Positions 8,574 to 18,364 of a stretch of DNA of 64,000 bases are shown piece by piece (positions within the stretch are counted from its first letter, which is position 1; each line of letters opens with the position of its first letter). The notes under the pieces were generated by a model, which was not told where the DNA came from, did not search any database, and saw only the letters and a list, made by a program, of their open reading frames with translations. Both the position numbers and the translations under genes were made by a program. The DNA is from Dyella marensis (GTDB taxonomy: Bacteria; Pseudomonadota; Gammaproteobacteria; Xanthomonadales; Rhodanobacteraceae). The stretch lies in the NCBI RefSeq assembly GCF_900112865.1, contig NZ_FONH01000001.1:124001-188000 (forward strand). The letters run 5' to 3'.

Positions 8574-8749
8574 CGGGTGTGCTCCTCGCACTGCCGCGAC
8601 AGGCGGTCGTGCTCCAGCGGCAGGCGCGCGGCGGCGTCGAAGGTCTTCTTGTTGTGGCGGCTCCAGGCCCAGGCCCAGATGCCGAGGAACAGGCCCATCA
8701 GCACCAGGATGCTGATGCCGTACAGATGTCCGATCCAGCTGCTGCTCAT
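8570..8749 (-). CDS. ccoQ: cbb3 oxidase small subunit CcoQ
   Basis: 59 residues: one transmembrane helix ([21 protein letters not shown]) followed by [19 protein letters not shown], the CcoQ motif. It stabilises the assembled oxidase. It is translationally coupled on both sides by ATGA overlaps. Confidence 0.9.
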   Translation of the reverse strand: MSSSWIGHLYGISILVLMGLFLGIWAWAWSRHNKKTFDAAARLPLEHDRLSRQCEEHTR

Positions 8750-9432
8750 GGGGCGTTCTCCGCGGGAGTGGCGGCGTCGTGCACGCCGGCGGCGGGCAGG
8801 GCGGTGCCCAGGCCTTGCAGGTAGGCGACCAGGGCGTCCAGTTCGGTCTTGCCCTGCAGCGTCGCGGGCGCGGCGGCGATATCGGCGTCGCGGTATGGCG
8901 TGCCGAGCTGGCGCAGCACCTTCATGCGCGCCTGCACGTCGGCCGCATCGAGCGGGCGCGCAGCCAACCAGGGGTAGCCGGGCATGTTGGAGTCCTTGCC
9001 GCCGGGTACGTCGCGCGGATTCATCAGATGCCGGCGCTGCCAGTCGTCGCTGTACTTGCCGCCGACGCGGGCCAGGTCGGGGCCGGTGCGCTTGCTGCCC
9101 CACTGGTGCGGGTGGTCGTACACCGATTCGCCGGCATCCGAGTAGTGGCCGTAGCGCTCGGTCTCGGCGCGCAGCGTGCGGATCATCTGCGAATGGCAGC
9201 CGTAGCAGCCCTCGCGCACATACACGTCGAAGCCGGCCAGGCGCAGCGGGTCGCGTGGCTCCACTCCGGGCGAGGGCTTGATCACATGGGCCTGGAAAAA
9301 CAGCGGAATGATTTCGGCCAGGCCGCCGAAGGAGACCGCGATGGCGATCAGTACGCCGAGCAGGCCGGCATGGGTTTCGATGAACTCGAAGTAGCGATAG
9401 CGGCGGAAGCCGGTCCCGGGAGCGGCGCTCAT
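8746..9432 (-). CDS. ccoO: cbb3 cytochrome c oxidase subunit II (monoheme cytochrome c)
   Basis: 228 residues. One N-terminal membrane anchor ([24 protein letters not shown]), heme motif [10 protein letters not shown] at about residue 76, and downstream [41 protein letters not shown] region containing the axial methionine. Typical CcoO is 200-240 residues. Start at 9432 overlaps the ccoN stop by 4 bp; longer in-frame extension upstream is ccoN shadow. Confidence 0.95.
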   Translation of the reverse strand: MSAAPGTGFRRYRYFEFIETHAGLLGVLIAIAVSFGGLAEIIPLFFQAHVIKPSPGVEPRDPLRLAGFDVYVREGCYGCHSQMIRTLRAETERYGHYSDAGESVYDHPHQWGSKRTGPDLARVGGKYSDDWQRRHLMNPRDVPGGKDSNMPGYPWLAARPLDAADVQARMKVLRQLGTPYRDADIAAAPATLQGKTELDALVAYLQGLGTALPAAGVHDAATPAENAP

Positions 9433-10871
9433 GCGGAGGCTCCCTGCGGAATGGCCACGGGTTCGACGCCGTACGCGCGGGCCGGCGCCCAGGTGCGCCA
9501 CATGTTCCAGGCCATCACGCCCATGCCGCTGACGATCATGGCGCCACCCATGGCGCGGATCACGTACATCGGATGGATCGCGCGCAGGCTGTCCATGAAG
9601 CTGTAGGCGAGCGAACCGCTGGGCAAGGTGGCGCGCCACATCACGCCTTCGGTGACGCCGGCGGTCCACATGCCGAACACGTACATGATGGTGCCGCCCG
9701 CATGCATCCAGAAATGCACGTTGATGGCGCGCACCGAATGCATGGAAGGGCGACCCAGTACGCTCGGCGCCATCGAGTACAGCGAGCCGATGGTGATCAT
9801 CGCCACCCAACCCAGCGCGCCGGAGTGCACGTGGGCAATAGTCCAGTCGGTGTAGTGCGAGAGCGCGTTGACGCTCTTGATCGCCATCATCGAGCCTTCA
9901 AAGGTGGCGGCGGCGTAGAACACCAGCGCCATCACCATGAACCTGGTGACCGGATCGGTGCTGAGCTTGTGCCAGGCGCCGTTGTAGGTCATCAGGCCGT
10001 TGGCAGCCGAGCCCCAGCTGGGCATCAGCAGGACCAGCGAGAAGATCATGCCCACCGACTGCACCCAATCCGGCAGCGCCGTGTACAGCAGGTGGTGCGA
10101 GCCCGCCCACATGTACATGGAGATCAGCGCCCAGAAGTTGACGATGGAGAAGCGGTAGCTCCACAGCGGGCGGTCGGCCTGGCGCGGCACGAAGTAGTAC
10201 ATCATGGCCAGGAAGCCGGCGGTGAGGAAGAACGCCACCGCGTTATGGCCGTACCACCACTGCACCATCGCATCGACCGCGCCGGAGTACACGATGTACG
10301 ACTTGGTCGCCGACACCGGAATGGCGATGTTGTTGACGATGTGCAGCAGGCCCACCGCGATGATGAAGGCGCCGAAGTACCAGTTCGCCACGTAGATGTG
10401 GCGGATGCGTCGGCGCGCCAGGGTGCCGAAAAAGTTCCAGCCGAAGGCCACCCACACCACCGCGATGAGCAGGTCGATCGGCCATTCCAGCTCCGCGTAT
10501 TCCTTGCTCTGAGTGATGCCCAGCGGCAGGGTGATCACCGCCGACACCAGCACGGCCTGCCAGCCCCAGAAAGTGAAGCTGGCGACCCTGTCGGAGAACA
10601 GGCGGGCATGGCAGGTACGCTGCACCACGTAGTAGCAGGAGGCCATCAGCGCGCTGCCACCGAAAGCGAAGATCACCCCATTGGTGTGCAGCGGGCGGAT
10701 GCGGCTGTAGGTCAGCCAGGGAATGTCGAAGTTGAGCGCGGGCCAGGCCAGCTGAGCGGCGGCGAGCAGGCCGACGGCCATGCCGACGATGCCCCAGAAG
10801 ATGGCGGCGGCCAGGAACTGGCGAACGACTTTGTCGTTATAAGTGTGTAGTTCTGGCGGGGAGGTGCCCAT
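9429..10871 (-). CDS. ccoN: cbb3 cytochrome c oxidase subunit I (catalytic)
   Basis: 480 residues, twelve-helix heme-copper oxidase subunit. Seen: the low-spin heme region [18 protein letters not shown], the Cu_B/heme b3 ligand region ([13 protein letters not shown] with VxxWxxGHNA), TALPDWVQ, and helix X histidines in [12 protein letters not shown]. It reduces oxygen with very high affinity and pumps protons in the inner membrane. First gene of an eight-gene unit. An FNR-like palindrome lies 58 bp upstream of the ATG, the usual arrangement for Anr-controlled cco genes. Confidence 0.96.
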   Translation of the reverse strand: MGTSPPELHTYNDKVVRQFLAAAIFWGIVGMAVGLLAAAQLAWPALNFDIPWLTYSRIRPLHTNGVIFAFGGSALMASCYYVVQRTCHARLFSDRVASFTFWGWQAVLVSAVITLPLGITQSKEYAELEWPIDLLIAVVWVAFGWNFFGTLARRRIRHIYVANWYFGAFIIAVGLLHIVNNIAIPVSATKSYIVYSGAVDAMVQWWYGHNAVAFFLTAGFLAMMYYFVPRQADRPLWSYRFSIVNFWALISMYMWAGSHHLLYTALPDWVQSVGMIFSLVLLMPSWGSAANGLMTYNGAWHKLSTDPVTRFMVMALVFYAAATFEGSMMAIKSVNALSHYTDWTIAHVHSGALGWVAMITIGSLYSMAPSVLGRPSMHSVRAINVHFWMHAGGTIMYVFGMWTAGVTEGVMWRATLPSGSLAYSFMDSLRAIHPMYVIRAMGGAMIVSGMGVMAWNMWRTWAPARAYGVEPVAIPQGASA

Positions 10872-10928
10872 GGCGTGAGGCCTGCGTGATGTTGGCGCGC
10901 AGGGTAGGGAGGGGGCGCGTTGGGCTTA

Positions 10929-10942
10929 TTGACCGAGGTCAA
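10929..10942. promoter_or_regulatory. FNR/Anr-like box upstream of ccoN
   Basis: TTGACCGAGGTCAA, a perfect inverted repeat (TTGAC-CGAG-GTCAA). Centred about 64 bp before the ccoN ATG, which leaves room for a class II promoter and a short leader. The T-to-C change at the inner half-site position is mirrored in both arms, so the Dnr/Anr branch of the family is possible. Confidence 0.7.
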
Positions 10943-10996
10943 TCGAGGTGGGCGGATTGCCATGGCGCGCGAGGGTGTGCGGCGTTATGCCGCTGC

Positions 10997-11025
10997 CGTC
11001 ATCCGGTGCAGGCCGGAATCGGTCA
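10997..11025. repeat. single half-copy of the CGTCATTCCGGC palindromic repeat
   Basis: Reads CGTCATCCGGTGCAGGCCGG and continues GAATCGGTCAC, close to the left arm of the paired repeat at 60771-60904. It lies in the ccoN/hemN divergent promoter region between the two FNR-like boxes. Only one arm is present, so it could be a decayed or solo element. Confidence 0.5.
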
Positions 11026-11117
11026 CGCCTGTCCGCAACCCGATGCGAGCCAGGTCGGGCAATGACCTCCTGCGCGATCGTCGGCTATGGCGGTCGGGTT
11101 CGGAATGCGCACTTCCA

Positions 11118-11131
11118 CTGACCCAGGTCAA
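11118..11131. promoter_or_regulatory. FNR/Anr-like box upstream of hemN
   Basis: CTGACCCAGGTCAA, resembling the ccoN site with one outer mismatch. It is centred only about 42 bp before the hemN ATG at 11167. If it acts as a class II activator site the transcript would start at or next to the ATG. Confidence 0.5.
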
Positions 11132-11166
11132 GACGGATACCCCGGGCATTGCCCACTCTCGCCGCC

Positions 11167-12567
11167 ATGAGCCCGATCCTCGACACCCTTGAATTCGATG
11201 CGGACCTGATCTCCCGTTACGACGGCACCGGGCCGCGCTATACGAGCTATCCGACGGCGCTGCAGTTCCACGGCGGCTTCGGCGAGGCGCAGCTGCGCCT
11301 GGCGGCCAAGGCATCCAATGAGGATCCGATCCCGCGGCCGCTGTCGCTGTATGTGCACGTGCCGTTCTGTTTCAGTCCCTGTTTCTACTGCGGCTGCAAT
11401 CGCGTGATCACTCGCGATATGGCCAAGGCCGACCGTTACCTGGAACAGCTCTATCGCGAGGCCTCGCTGGTCGCCCCGCTGTTCGACCGCGACCGGCCGG
11501 TGCGGCAGCTGCACTTCGGCGGCGGCACGCCCAATTTCCTGGACATCCGCCGCATGGCGGAACTGATGGATTCGCTGGCGCGGCATTTCAGCTTCCTGCG
11601 CGGCGACGAGCGCGAGTACGGCATCGAACTGGACCCGCGCTTCGCCGACGCCGGCTACGTGCGCGCGCTCGGCAGGCTCGGCTTCAACCGCGTCTCGGTC
11701 GGCATCCAGGATTTCGATCCGCAGGTGCAGCAGGCGGTGAACCGCGTGCAGAGCGAGGCGCAGACGCGCAAGGTGATCGAGGCGGCGCGCGATGCGGGTT
11801 TCGGATCGGCCAGCGTGGATCTGATCTACGGCTTGCCACGGCAGAGCATCGATGGTTTCCGCCGCACGCTGCAGCAGGTCATCGAGCTGGATCCGGATCG
11901 CGTGGCCGTGTACGGCTATGCGCATCTGCCCGCCTTGTTCAAGGCGCAGAACCAGATCAAGGCGACGGATCTGCCCGACCCGGCAACCCGGCTGGGACTG
12001 CTGCGCACCGCGCTGGAAATGCTCACCGCCGCCGGCTACATCTATATCGGCATGGACCACTTCGCCCGCGCCAACGACGAACTGGCACGGGTGCAGCAGG
12101 CCGGCAGCCTGCAACGCAACTTCCAGGGCTATTCCACCCACGGCGGCTGCGACATCGTCGGCCTGGGGGTGAGCGCGATCAGCCGGGTCGGCGACAGCTA
12201 CAGCCAGAATGCGCGCGACCTGGTCGGCTATTACGCCGCGCTGGACGGCGGACGCCTGCCGGTGGCGCGCGGTATCGCGCTGGGCGAGGACGACCTGATC
12301 CGCCGTGAAGCGATCAACCAGCTGATGTGCCACGGGTGGCTGGACAAAGCGGCCTTCGGCGAGCGGCACCGTCTGCTGTTCGATGTCTATTTCGCCGAGG
12401 TGCTGGAGCGGCTGGCAGCGATGGAACAAGACGGGCTGGTGCGCATGGATCCACACCAGATCCGGGTGACGCCGCGCGGGCGCATGCTCTCGCGCATCAT
12501 CGCCATGTGCTTCGACGCCTACCTCGGTGGAGCGCAACCCGCGCAACGCTATTCGCGCACCATCTGA
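11167..12567 (+). CDS. hemN: oxygen-independent coproporphyrinogen III oxidase
   Basis: 466 residues, the size of true HemN (about 457) rather than HemW. Begins near SRYDGTGPRYTSYPTALQFH, the HemN signature, and has the radical-SAM cluster CFSPCFYCGC (Cys68, Cys72, Cys75) with the extra Cys77 of the family, then GGGTPNF and RVSVGIQDFD. It converts coproporphyrinogen III to protoporphyrinogen IX without oxygen, supplying heme for the divergent cbb3 oxidase. The frame is open six codons upstream (ATG 11149), but the start at 11167 fits homologues; neither start has a clear ribosome site. Confidence 0.95.
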   Translation: MSPILDTLEFDADLISRYDGTGPRYTSYPTALQFHGGFGEAQLRLAAKASNEDPIPRPLSLYVHVPFCFSPCFYCGCNRVITRDMAKADRYLEQLYREASLVAPLFDRDRPVRQLHFGGGTPNFLDIRRMAELMDSLARHFSFLRGDEREYGIELDPRFADAGYVRALGRLGFNRVSVGIQDFDPQVQQAVNRVQSEAQTRKVIEAARDAGFGSASVDLIYGLPRQSIDGFRRTLQQVIELDPDRVAVYGYAHLPALFKAQNQIKATDLPDPATRLGLLRTALEMLTAAGYIYIGMDHFARANDELARVQQAGSLQRNFQGYSTHGGCDIVGLGVSAISRVGDSYSQNARDLVGYYAALDGGRLPVARGIALGEDDLIRREAINQLMCHGWLDKAAFGERHRLLFDVYFAEVLERLAAMEQDGLVRMDPHQIRVTPRGRMLSRIIAMCFDAYLGGAQPAQRYSRTI

Positions 12568-12586
12568 GCCGGCGGCACGCCAGCGC

Positions 12587-12600
12587 TTGATACACATCAA
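12587..12600. promoter_or_regulatory. FNR/Anr box (perfect consensus)
   Basis: TTGATACACATCAA, a perfect TTGAT-N4-ATCAA palindrome 20 bp after the hemN stop and 200 bp before the aldehyde dehydrogenase start. The best match of the six sites in this window. A possible -10 (CATTAC, 12619-12624) lies downstream at a spacing that would suit a class II promoter. Confidence 0.75.
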
Positions 12601-12799
12601 TGAGAAGGACGCCTGGCCACATTACGCTCAGCCCGATTCGTATCGAGCGCAATCACTGATGCCACGGGCGGTCGCCATCATGAAGGAAACAGGCGATTGG
12701 CCGGGGCGAGGGTAACCGCGGCACTGCGCTCACTCCACCCAACCATGTCCCGCCGACCGGGTTACCGATGGCGTGGGCAGCGCGCTGAAGAGGCCAGGC

Positions 12800-14191
12800 A
12801 TGTCTTATGCAACGATCAACCCCTACACCGGCGAAACCGTCAAAACCTTCCCAAGCGCCACCGATGCGGAAGTGACGCAGGCTCTCGACCAGGCCCAGGC
12901 GATGTTCGAGGCATGGAAAGATGTCGGCGTCGCAGCGCGCGTAAAGGTGCTGCAGAAGGCTGCCGACCTGCTGCGCGAGAGTCACACGCAGTACGCGAAG
13001 GTCCTCACGCTCGAAATGGGCAAGGTGATCGGGGAGGCCGAGGGTGAGGTCGAACTGTGCGCGCAGATTCTGGAGTACTACGCCGACCACGCCGAGCAGC
13101 TGCTGGCACCCGAGAAGCTGTCGAGCAGGCATCCGTCCTACACGCAGTCGTGGGTCGAGCATGTGCCGCAGGGCATCCTGCTGGCGGTCGAGCCATGGAA
13201 CTTCCCGTACTACCAGATCGTCCGCATCGCCGCGCCGCAACTGGCGGCCGGCAATGTGCTGATCCTCAAGCACGCCTCCAATGTGCCGCAGTGCGCAGCT
13301 GCGTTTGAACGACTGTTTCGCGAGGCCGGCTTGCCGCAGGGCGGCTTCACCAATCTCTATGCCACGCGCGATCAACTGAAGGCCATCATCGAAGATCCGC
13401 GCGTGCAGGGCGTGGCGCTGACCGGCTCGGAAGGTGCCGGCGCGGTGGTGGCGGCACAAGCCGGCCAGGCATTGAAGAAATCCACGATGGAGCTCGGCGG
13501 CGCCGACGCCTTCGTGGTGCTGGCGGATGCCGACCTGGACAAAGCCGTGCAGTGGGCCGTTACCGGTCGCCACTGGAATGCCGGCCAAGTGTGCTGTTCC
13601 TCCAAACGCATCATCGTGGTAGATGAGATCTACGACGCCTTCCTGGAAAAGTACAAGGCGGGCGTGGCCAGGCTCCGGGCCGGCGACCCCATGGAGCCGT
13701 CCACCACGCTCGCGCCGATGTCATCCCGGGGCGCGGTGGACGATCTCAAGAAGCAGCTGGAGCAAGCCGTTGCGCATGGCGCCAAGGTCGAGGTCATCGG
13801 CGCGGAAGTGCCGTCCAGGGGCGCGTTCTTTCGCCCCGTGCTGCTGAGTCATGTCAGCGATGACAACCCTGCGCGCTACTGGGAGTTCTTTGGCCCGGTT
13901 TCGCAGGTGATCCGCGCCAGGGACGAAGCCGACGCCATCCGCATCGCCAACGATTCGCCGTTCGGGCTCGGCGGCTCGGTATTCACCACGGATATCAAGC
14001 ACGGCATCGAGGTGGCAAAGAAGATCTCCACCGGCATGGTCTACATCAATCATCCCACCGGCGTGGCGGCGGACCTGCCGTTCGGCGGCGTGCGCCGCTC
14101 CGGCTATGGCCGCGAGCTAACGGGCCTGGGCATCAAGGAGTTTGTGAACCACAAGCTGATTGCCGTGACTGACATCGACGGTGCGTTTTGA
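12800..14191 (+). CDS. NAD(P)-dependent succinate-semialdehyde dehydrogenase-type aldehyde dehydrogenase
   Basis: 463 residues, the short Sad/YneI branch of the aldehyde dehydrogenase superfamily (starts [16 protein letters not shown]). Catalytic glutamate in [11 protein letters not shown] and nucleophilic cysteine in [11 protein letters not shown] are present; EPWNFPYYQ and the C-terminal [16 protein letters not shown] are standard. It oxidises small aldehydes such as succinic semialdehyde to acids. Start at 12800 follows GAGG; the nine-codon extension to 12773 is rejected. First gene of a likely operon with the alcohol dehydrogenase (34 bp gap), headed by the FNR box at 12587. Confidence 0.88.
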   Translation: MSYATINPYTGETVKTFPSATDAEVTQALDQAQAMFEAWKDVGVAARVKVLQKAADLLRESHTQYAKVLTLEMGKVIGEAEGEVELCAQILEYYADHAEQLLAPEKLSSRHPSYTQSWVEHVPQGILLAVEPWNFPYYQIVRIAAPQLAAGNVLILKHASNVPQCAAAFERLFREAGLPQGGFTNLYATRDQLKAIIEDPRVQGVALTGSEGAGAVVAAQAGQALKKSTMELGGADAFVVLADADLDKAVQWAVTGRHWNAGQVCCSSKRIIVVDEIYDAFLEKYKAGVARLRAGDPMEPSTTLAPMSSRGAVDDLKKQLEQAVAHGAKVEVIGAEVPSRGAFFRPVLLSHVSDDNPARYWEFFGPVSQVIRARDEADAIRIANDSPFGLGGSVFTTDIKHGIEVAKKISTGMVYINHPTGVAADLPFGGVRRSGYGRELTGLGIKEFVNHKLIAVTDIDGAF

Positions 14192-14225
14192 TCGCCGGTT
14201 CACTACAGATACGAGGAACCTAGTC

Positions 14226-15257
14226 ATGAGCAAGACCATGAAAGCCGCGGTGGTACGCGCATTTGGGCAGCCATTGAGCATCGACGAAGTGCCGGTGCCC
14301 ACGCCGGGCCTGGGCGAAGTGCTGGTAAAGATCGAGGCCTGTGGCGTGTGCCACACCGACCTGCACGCCGTGGACGGCGACTGGCCGGTAAAGCCCAAGC
14401 CGCCGTTTATTCCCGGCCACGAAGGCGTGGGCTACGTGGTGGCGATCGGCCCGGGCGTGACACATCTGAAGGAAGGCGACCGCGTAGGCATTCCCTGGCT
14501 GTATTCAGCCTGCGGCCATTGCGAGCATTGCCTGGGCGGCTGGGAAACCCTGTGCGAGTCGCAGCAGAACACGGGCTACTCGGTCAATGGCGGCTTTGCC
14601 GAGTACGCATTGGCGGCGGCGGATTACGTAGGGCACTTGCCCGATGGCATCGGTTTCGTCGAGATCGCGCCGGTGCTGTGTGCGGGCGTCACGGTGTACA
14701 AGGGCCTGAAGGTCACCGATACGCGCCCGGGCAACTGGGTGGTGATCTCGGGCATCGGCGGCCTCGGTCACATGGCCGTGCAGTACGCCGCGGCCATGGG
14801 GTTGAACGTGGCGGCGGTGGATATCGACGATGCAAAGCTCGACCTCGCCCGTCGGCTCGGCGCGCAGCTCATCATCAACGCGCGGCATGCCGATCCGGTC
14901 GCCGTGGTGAAGAAGGAAATCGGCGGCGCGCACGGCGCGCTCGTCACGGCGGTATCGCCCAAGGCCTTCGGACAGGCCATGAATATGGTGCGCCGCGGCG
15001 GCACGGTATCGCTCAATGGCTTGCCTCCGGGCAGCTTCGACCTGTCCATCTTCGACATGGTGCTCAACGGCGTGACCGTGCGCGGCTCCATTGTCGGAAC
15101 GCGACTGGACCTGCAGGAGTCGCTGGACTTCGCCAAGGCAGGCAAGGTCAAGGCTACCGTGACCACCGATCGGCTGGAGAACATCAACGAGGTGTTTCGT
15201 CGCATGCATCAAGGCCAGATCGAAGGACGCGTTGTGCTGGACATGGCTAGCCAGTGA
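14226..15257 (+). CDS. adhP: zinc-dependent alcohol dehydrogenase, AdhP type
   Basis: 343 residues. Catalytic zinc ligands in [16 protein letters not shown] and GHEGVGYV, structural zinc cysteines in [15 protein letters not shown], and the NAD-binding [13 protein letters not shown]. It interconverts primary alcohols and aldehydes. Placed directly after the aldehyde dehydrogenase, it suggests an alcohol-to-acid route or, under low oxygen, aldehyde reduction for NAD recycling. GAGGAA site 10 bp before the ATG supports this start over an upstream one at 14181. Confidence 0.92.
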   Translation: MSKTMKAAVVRAFGQPLSIDEVPVPTPGLGEVLVKIEACGVCHTDLHAVDGDWPVKPKPPFIPGHEGVGYVVAIGPGVTHLKEGDRVGIPWLYSACGHCEHCLGGWETLCESQQNTGYSVNGGFAEYALAAADYVGHLPDGIGFVEIAPVLCAGVTVYKGLKVTDTRPGNWVVISGIGGLGHMAVQYAAAMGLNVAAVDIDDAKLDLARRLGAQLIINARHADPVAVVKKEIGGAHGALVTAVSPKAFGQAMNMVRRGGTVSLNGLPPGSFDLSIFDMVLNGVTVRGSIVGTRLDLQESLDFAKAGKVKATVTTDRLENINEVFRRMHQGQIEGRVVLDMASQ

Positions 15258-15317
15258 GTCACTGCAGGTTGCCGCCTTGGATTCGGCCCGTTCACTTAAA
15301 AACAGAGAGATCACGCC

Positions 15318-17084
15318 ATGTTCTATAGCAGCGGCAACTACGAAGCCTTCGCGCGCCCGCGCAAACCCGCCGGGGTGGAGCATAAGACGGCGTGGTTCGT
15401 GGGTTCGGGCCTGGCCTCGCTGGCGGGAGCCGCTTTTTTGATTCGCGACGGGCACATGCCCGCAAAGCAGATCACTATCCTGGAAGAGCTTCAGGTTCCC
15501 GGCGGTGCGCTGGATGGCATCAAGGAGCCGGAGAAAGGCTTCGTGATCCGTGGCGGACGCGAGATGGAGGATCACTTCGAATGCCTGTGGGATCTCTTTC
15601 GCTCGATTCCCTCGCTGGAAATCGACGGTGCCAGCGTGCTGGACGAATTCTATTGGCTCAACAAGGACGATCCGAATCATTCCCTGCGGCGCACGACGAT
15701 CAACCAGGGGCAGGGCGCGCCCACGGATGGTCTTTTTACGCTGAGCGATGCGGCCCAGAAAGACCTCGTCAAGTTGTTCCTGGCTACCCGCGAGGAGATG
15801 GAAAACCGACGCATCAACGAAGTGCTCGGCGAAGACTTTCTCGCCAGCAACTTCTGGCTCTATTGGCGCACCATGTTTGCGTTTGAAGAGTGGCACTCGG
15901 CACTGGAAATGAAACTGTATCTTCACCGCTTCATCCACCATATCGGCGGGTTGGCGGATTTCTCCACCCTGAAGTTCACCAGGCACAACCAATATGAGTC
16001 GTTGGTGCTGCCGCTGGTAAGCTGGCTGCGAGGGCAGGGTGTGGTGTTCCAGTACAACACGGTGGTCACGGATGTGGCATTTGCCGCGGCGTCTGGACGC
16101 AAACAGGCCACGCATATTCGCTGGACGCAGCATGGGGCGGCAGGAGGTGTCGAGCTGGGGCCGGACGACCTGGTGTTCATGACCATCGGCTCGCTGACTG
16201 AGAATTCCAGCAGCGGCGACCATCACACCCCCGCCGCACTCAACCAGGGGCCGGCGCCGGCATGGGATCTGTGGCGCCGTATTGCCGCCCAGGCCCCTGC
16301 GTTCGGCCGTCCTGATGTGTTCGGCGCCCATATCCCCGAAACCAAATGGGCATCGGCCACGATTACCACCTTGGATAAGCGCATTCCGGGGTATATCCGA
16401 AAGATCGCGCAGCGCGATCCGTTCAGCGGCAAGGTGGTCACCGGCGGCATCGTAACCGCCCGAGATTCCTCCTGGCTGCTGAGCTGGACGGTCAATCGCC
16501 AGCCGCACTTCAAGCAACAGACGAAGGATCAAATCGTCGTCTGGTTCTACGCTCTATTCGTAGAGAAGCCCGGCGACTACATAAAGAAACCAATGCAGGA
16601 CTGCACCGGCGAGGAAATTACGCGGGAATGGCTGTACCACCTCGGCGTGCCAGCCAGCGAGATCGACGAACTGGCTGCAACCGGCGCAAAAACCGTACCG
16701 GTGATGATGCCGTACGTCACAGCCTTCTTCATGCCCCGCCAGGCAGGCGATCGACCCGACGTCGTCCCTGAGGGGGCGATCAATTTCGCCTTTATAGGTC
16801 AGTTCGCAGAATCGAAGCAGCGCGATTGCATATTTACCACCGAGTACTCGGTACGCACGCCGATGGAGGCTGTCTACACGCTTCTCGATATCGAACGCGG
16901 CGTGCCGGAAGTATTCAATTCGACTTACGACATTCGAACACTGCTGGCGGCAGCTGGCCGGCTGCGTGATGGCAAAGCTTTTCATTTGCCGAGCCCACCG
17001 CTCCTGCGCAGCGCGCTCGAGAGGAAGATCGACAGTACGCAGATCGGCGTGCTGCTGCGCCAATTCCATCTTCTGTCGGATTAA
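15318..17084 (+). CDS. ohyA: oleate hydratase (FAD-dependent; myosin-cross-reactive antigen family)
   Basis: 588 residues, full family length. N-terminus YSSGNYEAFARPRKPAGVEHK and the FAD motif GSGLASLAGAAFLIRDG are characteristic, as are ILEELQVPGGALDG and the GGREMEDHFECLWDL stretch that includes the substrate-entry loop. It adds water across the cis-9 double bond of oleate or linoleate, giving 10-hydroxy fatty acids, a detoxification and membrane-lipid adaptation step. It lies 60 bp after adhP in the same direction and may share its transcript, which would place it under the FNR-type promoter; this link is inference. Confidence 0.93.
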   Translation: MFYSSGNYEAFARPRKPAGVEHKTAWFVGSGLASLAGAAFLIRDGHMPAKQITILEELQVPGGALDGIKEPEKGFVIRGGREMEDHFECLWDLFRSIPSLEIDGASVLDEFYWLNKDDPNHSLRRTTINQGQGAPTDGLFTLSDAAQKDLVKLFLATREEMENRRINEVLGEDFLASNFWLYWRTMFAFEEWHSALEMKLYLHRFIHHIGGLADFSTLKFTRHNQYESLVLPLVSWLRGQGVVFQYNTVVTDVAFAAASGRKQATHIRWTQHGAAGGVELGPDDLVFMTIGSLTENSSSGDHHTPAALNQGPAPAWDLWRRIAAQAPAFGRPDVFGAHIPETKWASATITTLDKRIPGYIRKIAQRDPFSGKVVTGGIVTARDSSWLLSWTVNRQPHFKQQTKDQIVVWFYALFVEKPGDYIKKPMQDCTGEEITREWLYHLGVPASEIDELAATGAKTVPVMMPYVTAFFMPRQAGDRPDVVPEGAINFAFIGQFAESKQRDCIFTTEYSVRTPMEAVYTLLDIERGVPEVFNSTYDIRTLLAAAGRLRDGKAFHLPSPPLLRSALERKIDSTQIGVLLRQFHLLSD

Positions 17085-17190
17085 CGGTCGCCGCTCCAGC
17101 ACAAAGTGCCTTGGGCTCTGGGTATGCCATTGGTATGCATCTAGCGATTAGGTCAAGTTATCGAGGGTAGGTCGCGGCGATCGCGCCTCC

Positions 17191-17415
17191 CTAGCATGCC
17201 GCGTCGATATACAGGCGGCCGTCTTTTGCAGTGACATACGCGACCCATTTCTGGCGCGGTGCGATTTGAGTACGCGCCGCGCCCAATACTTGGATGGCCG
17301 TAAATACGGGGTCGAACTTGCCCTTAAGCGGGCATGACACGATTAACGGGACAGACGACCGAATTAAGAGGACTGCGACAGAAAGCACGGAGCATGCCGG
17401 CCACGCGCCGGACAC
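17191..17415 (-). CDS. possible small exported protein, unknown
   Basis: 74 codons from a GTG start, with a hydrophobic stretch (SVLSVAVLLIRSSVPLIVSC) that could be a signal or anchor, then a polar tail ending AKDGRLYIDAAC. No ribosome site is visible and I recognise no family. It lies in the less GC-rich stretch between the oleate hydratase and the next orphan, just downstream of an AT-rich segment (17426-17452) that could hold its promoter. A chance frame is a fair alternative. Confidence 0.3.
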   Translation of the reverse strand: MSGAWPACSVLSVAVLLIRSSVPLIVSCPLKGKFDPVFTAIQVLGAARTQIAPRQKWVAYVTAKDGRLYIDAAC

Positions 17416-17554
17416 CTAGAATTGCGCATAATGTATATTATGTAAAATAATGGAAAGCGTTTGGCCAAGATCGGCACGTGGTCTGGGTCAGCGTTCTTTA
17501 TCGCCCACTACCCTGGCCTCGGCCTGTACTTGTTCTTCATATCGCGGCGCGGGA

Positions 17555-18364
17555 CTAAGGGGCCGGATAACACTTCAGAACGGGAGACTTAGGCGCCAGC
17601 CGAGCAACACCCTGGCCATCGATCACAGCTTCTACCGCATAGACGATGACGCTGGGATCCCTTCGCAGGCTGTCCAGCCCCTCCGGAGGCGTTGTCATCT
17701 CTCCGGCCTTATAGGCAGCATCGCAATCCGGCACGGTCGACTGGGTCAGTCCAGTGGCGCGCTTGATCAGCGCCCAGCAACGGGTAGGTTCGCTGCGCAT
17801 CGAGCAAGGTGCGCTATAGACCTTTCGATAATTCAACACTAGTGGACTGTAATACCAGGGGCGCAGGTCGGGGTCGCGCGGCGGCAGCATGGGATCAATG
17901 GACGAAAGCGTATCGGCGACGTCAGTGAACACCTTTGTATTCGAGTCGTCGTACACGGTAAAACCCTCGCCGCCATTGACGCCGTCATCCCCGCTGAAGA
18001 ACACATAGCCCTGACGCACGCCGCGGAAATGACCACTCCAACTCTTTGCGTCAACAATGTACTCACCGTCGACATTCTCTCGGCGACAGGCTGGATCCAC
18101 GCCGCCTTTGGAAATGTGGACCATGGAAAGCTGGGCCGCCCCCTTCGTCCCATCGAGGCTCACCTCCTTGACCATGAGACCGGGGTAATACCAGCAAGAG
18201 ACCCCGGATTGCTCCTCCTGGCTGGAATCAGCGGGAATGAGAGGTGGCGTGATGTGCTGTTCGCGCAATGGCTTGTCGAACAGTTTCGGCGCCTCGGCCG
18301 CCCCACTGTGAGCGCTGAAGATCAATGAACCCATGATCATCAGGCCAAGCACGCATCTGCGCAT
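17555..18364 (-). CDS. exported protein of unknown function
   Basis: 269 residues. Clear Sec signal peptide (MRRCVLGLMIMGSLIFSAHSGAAEA, cleavage likely after the AEA region), then a mature domain with five or more cysteines (SCWYYPG, DPACRRE, APCSMRSEPTRCWALIK, PDCDAAY, LKCYPAP), which suggests disulfides in the periplasm or outside the cell. I do not recognise a family. Codon use is less GC-rich than flanking genes, so it may have been acquired. The neighbour on the left is the doubtful small frame; the right flank is a 557-bp non-coding gap. Confidence 0.7.
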   Translation of the reverse strand: MRRCVLGLMIMGSLIFSAHSGAAEAPKLFDKPLREQHITPPLIPADSSQEEQSGVSCWYYPGLMVKEVSLDGTKGAAQLSMVHISKGGVDPACRRENVDGEYIVDAKSWSGHFRGVRQGYVFFSGDDGVNGGEGFTVYDDSNTKVFTDVADTLSSIDPMLPPRDPDLRPWYYSPLVLNYRKVYSAPCSMRSEPTRCWALIKRATGLTQSTVPDCDAAYKAGEMTTPPEGLDSLRRDPSVIVYAVEAVIDGQGVARLAPKSPVLKCYPAP

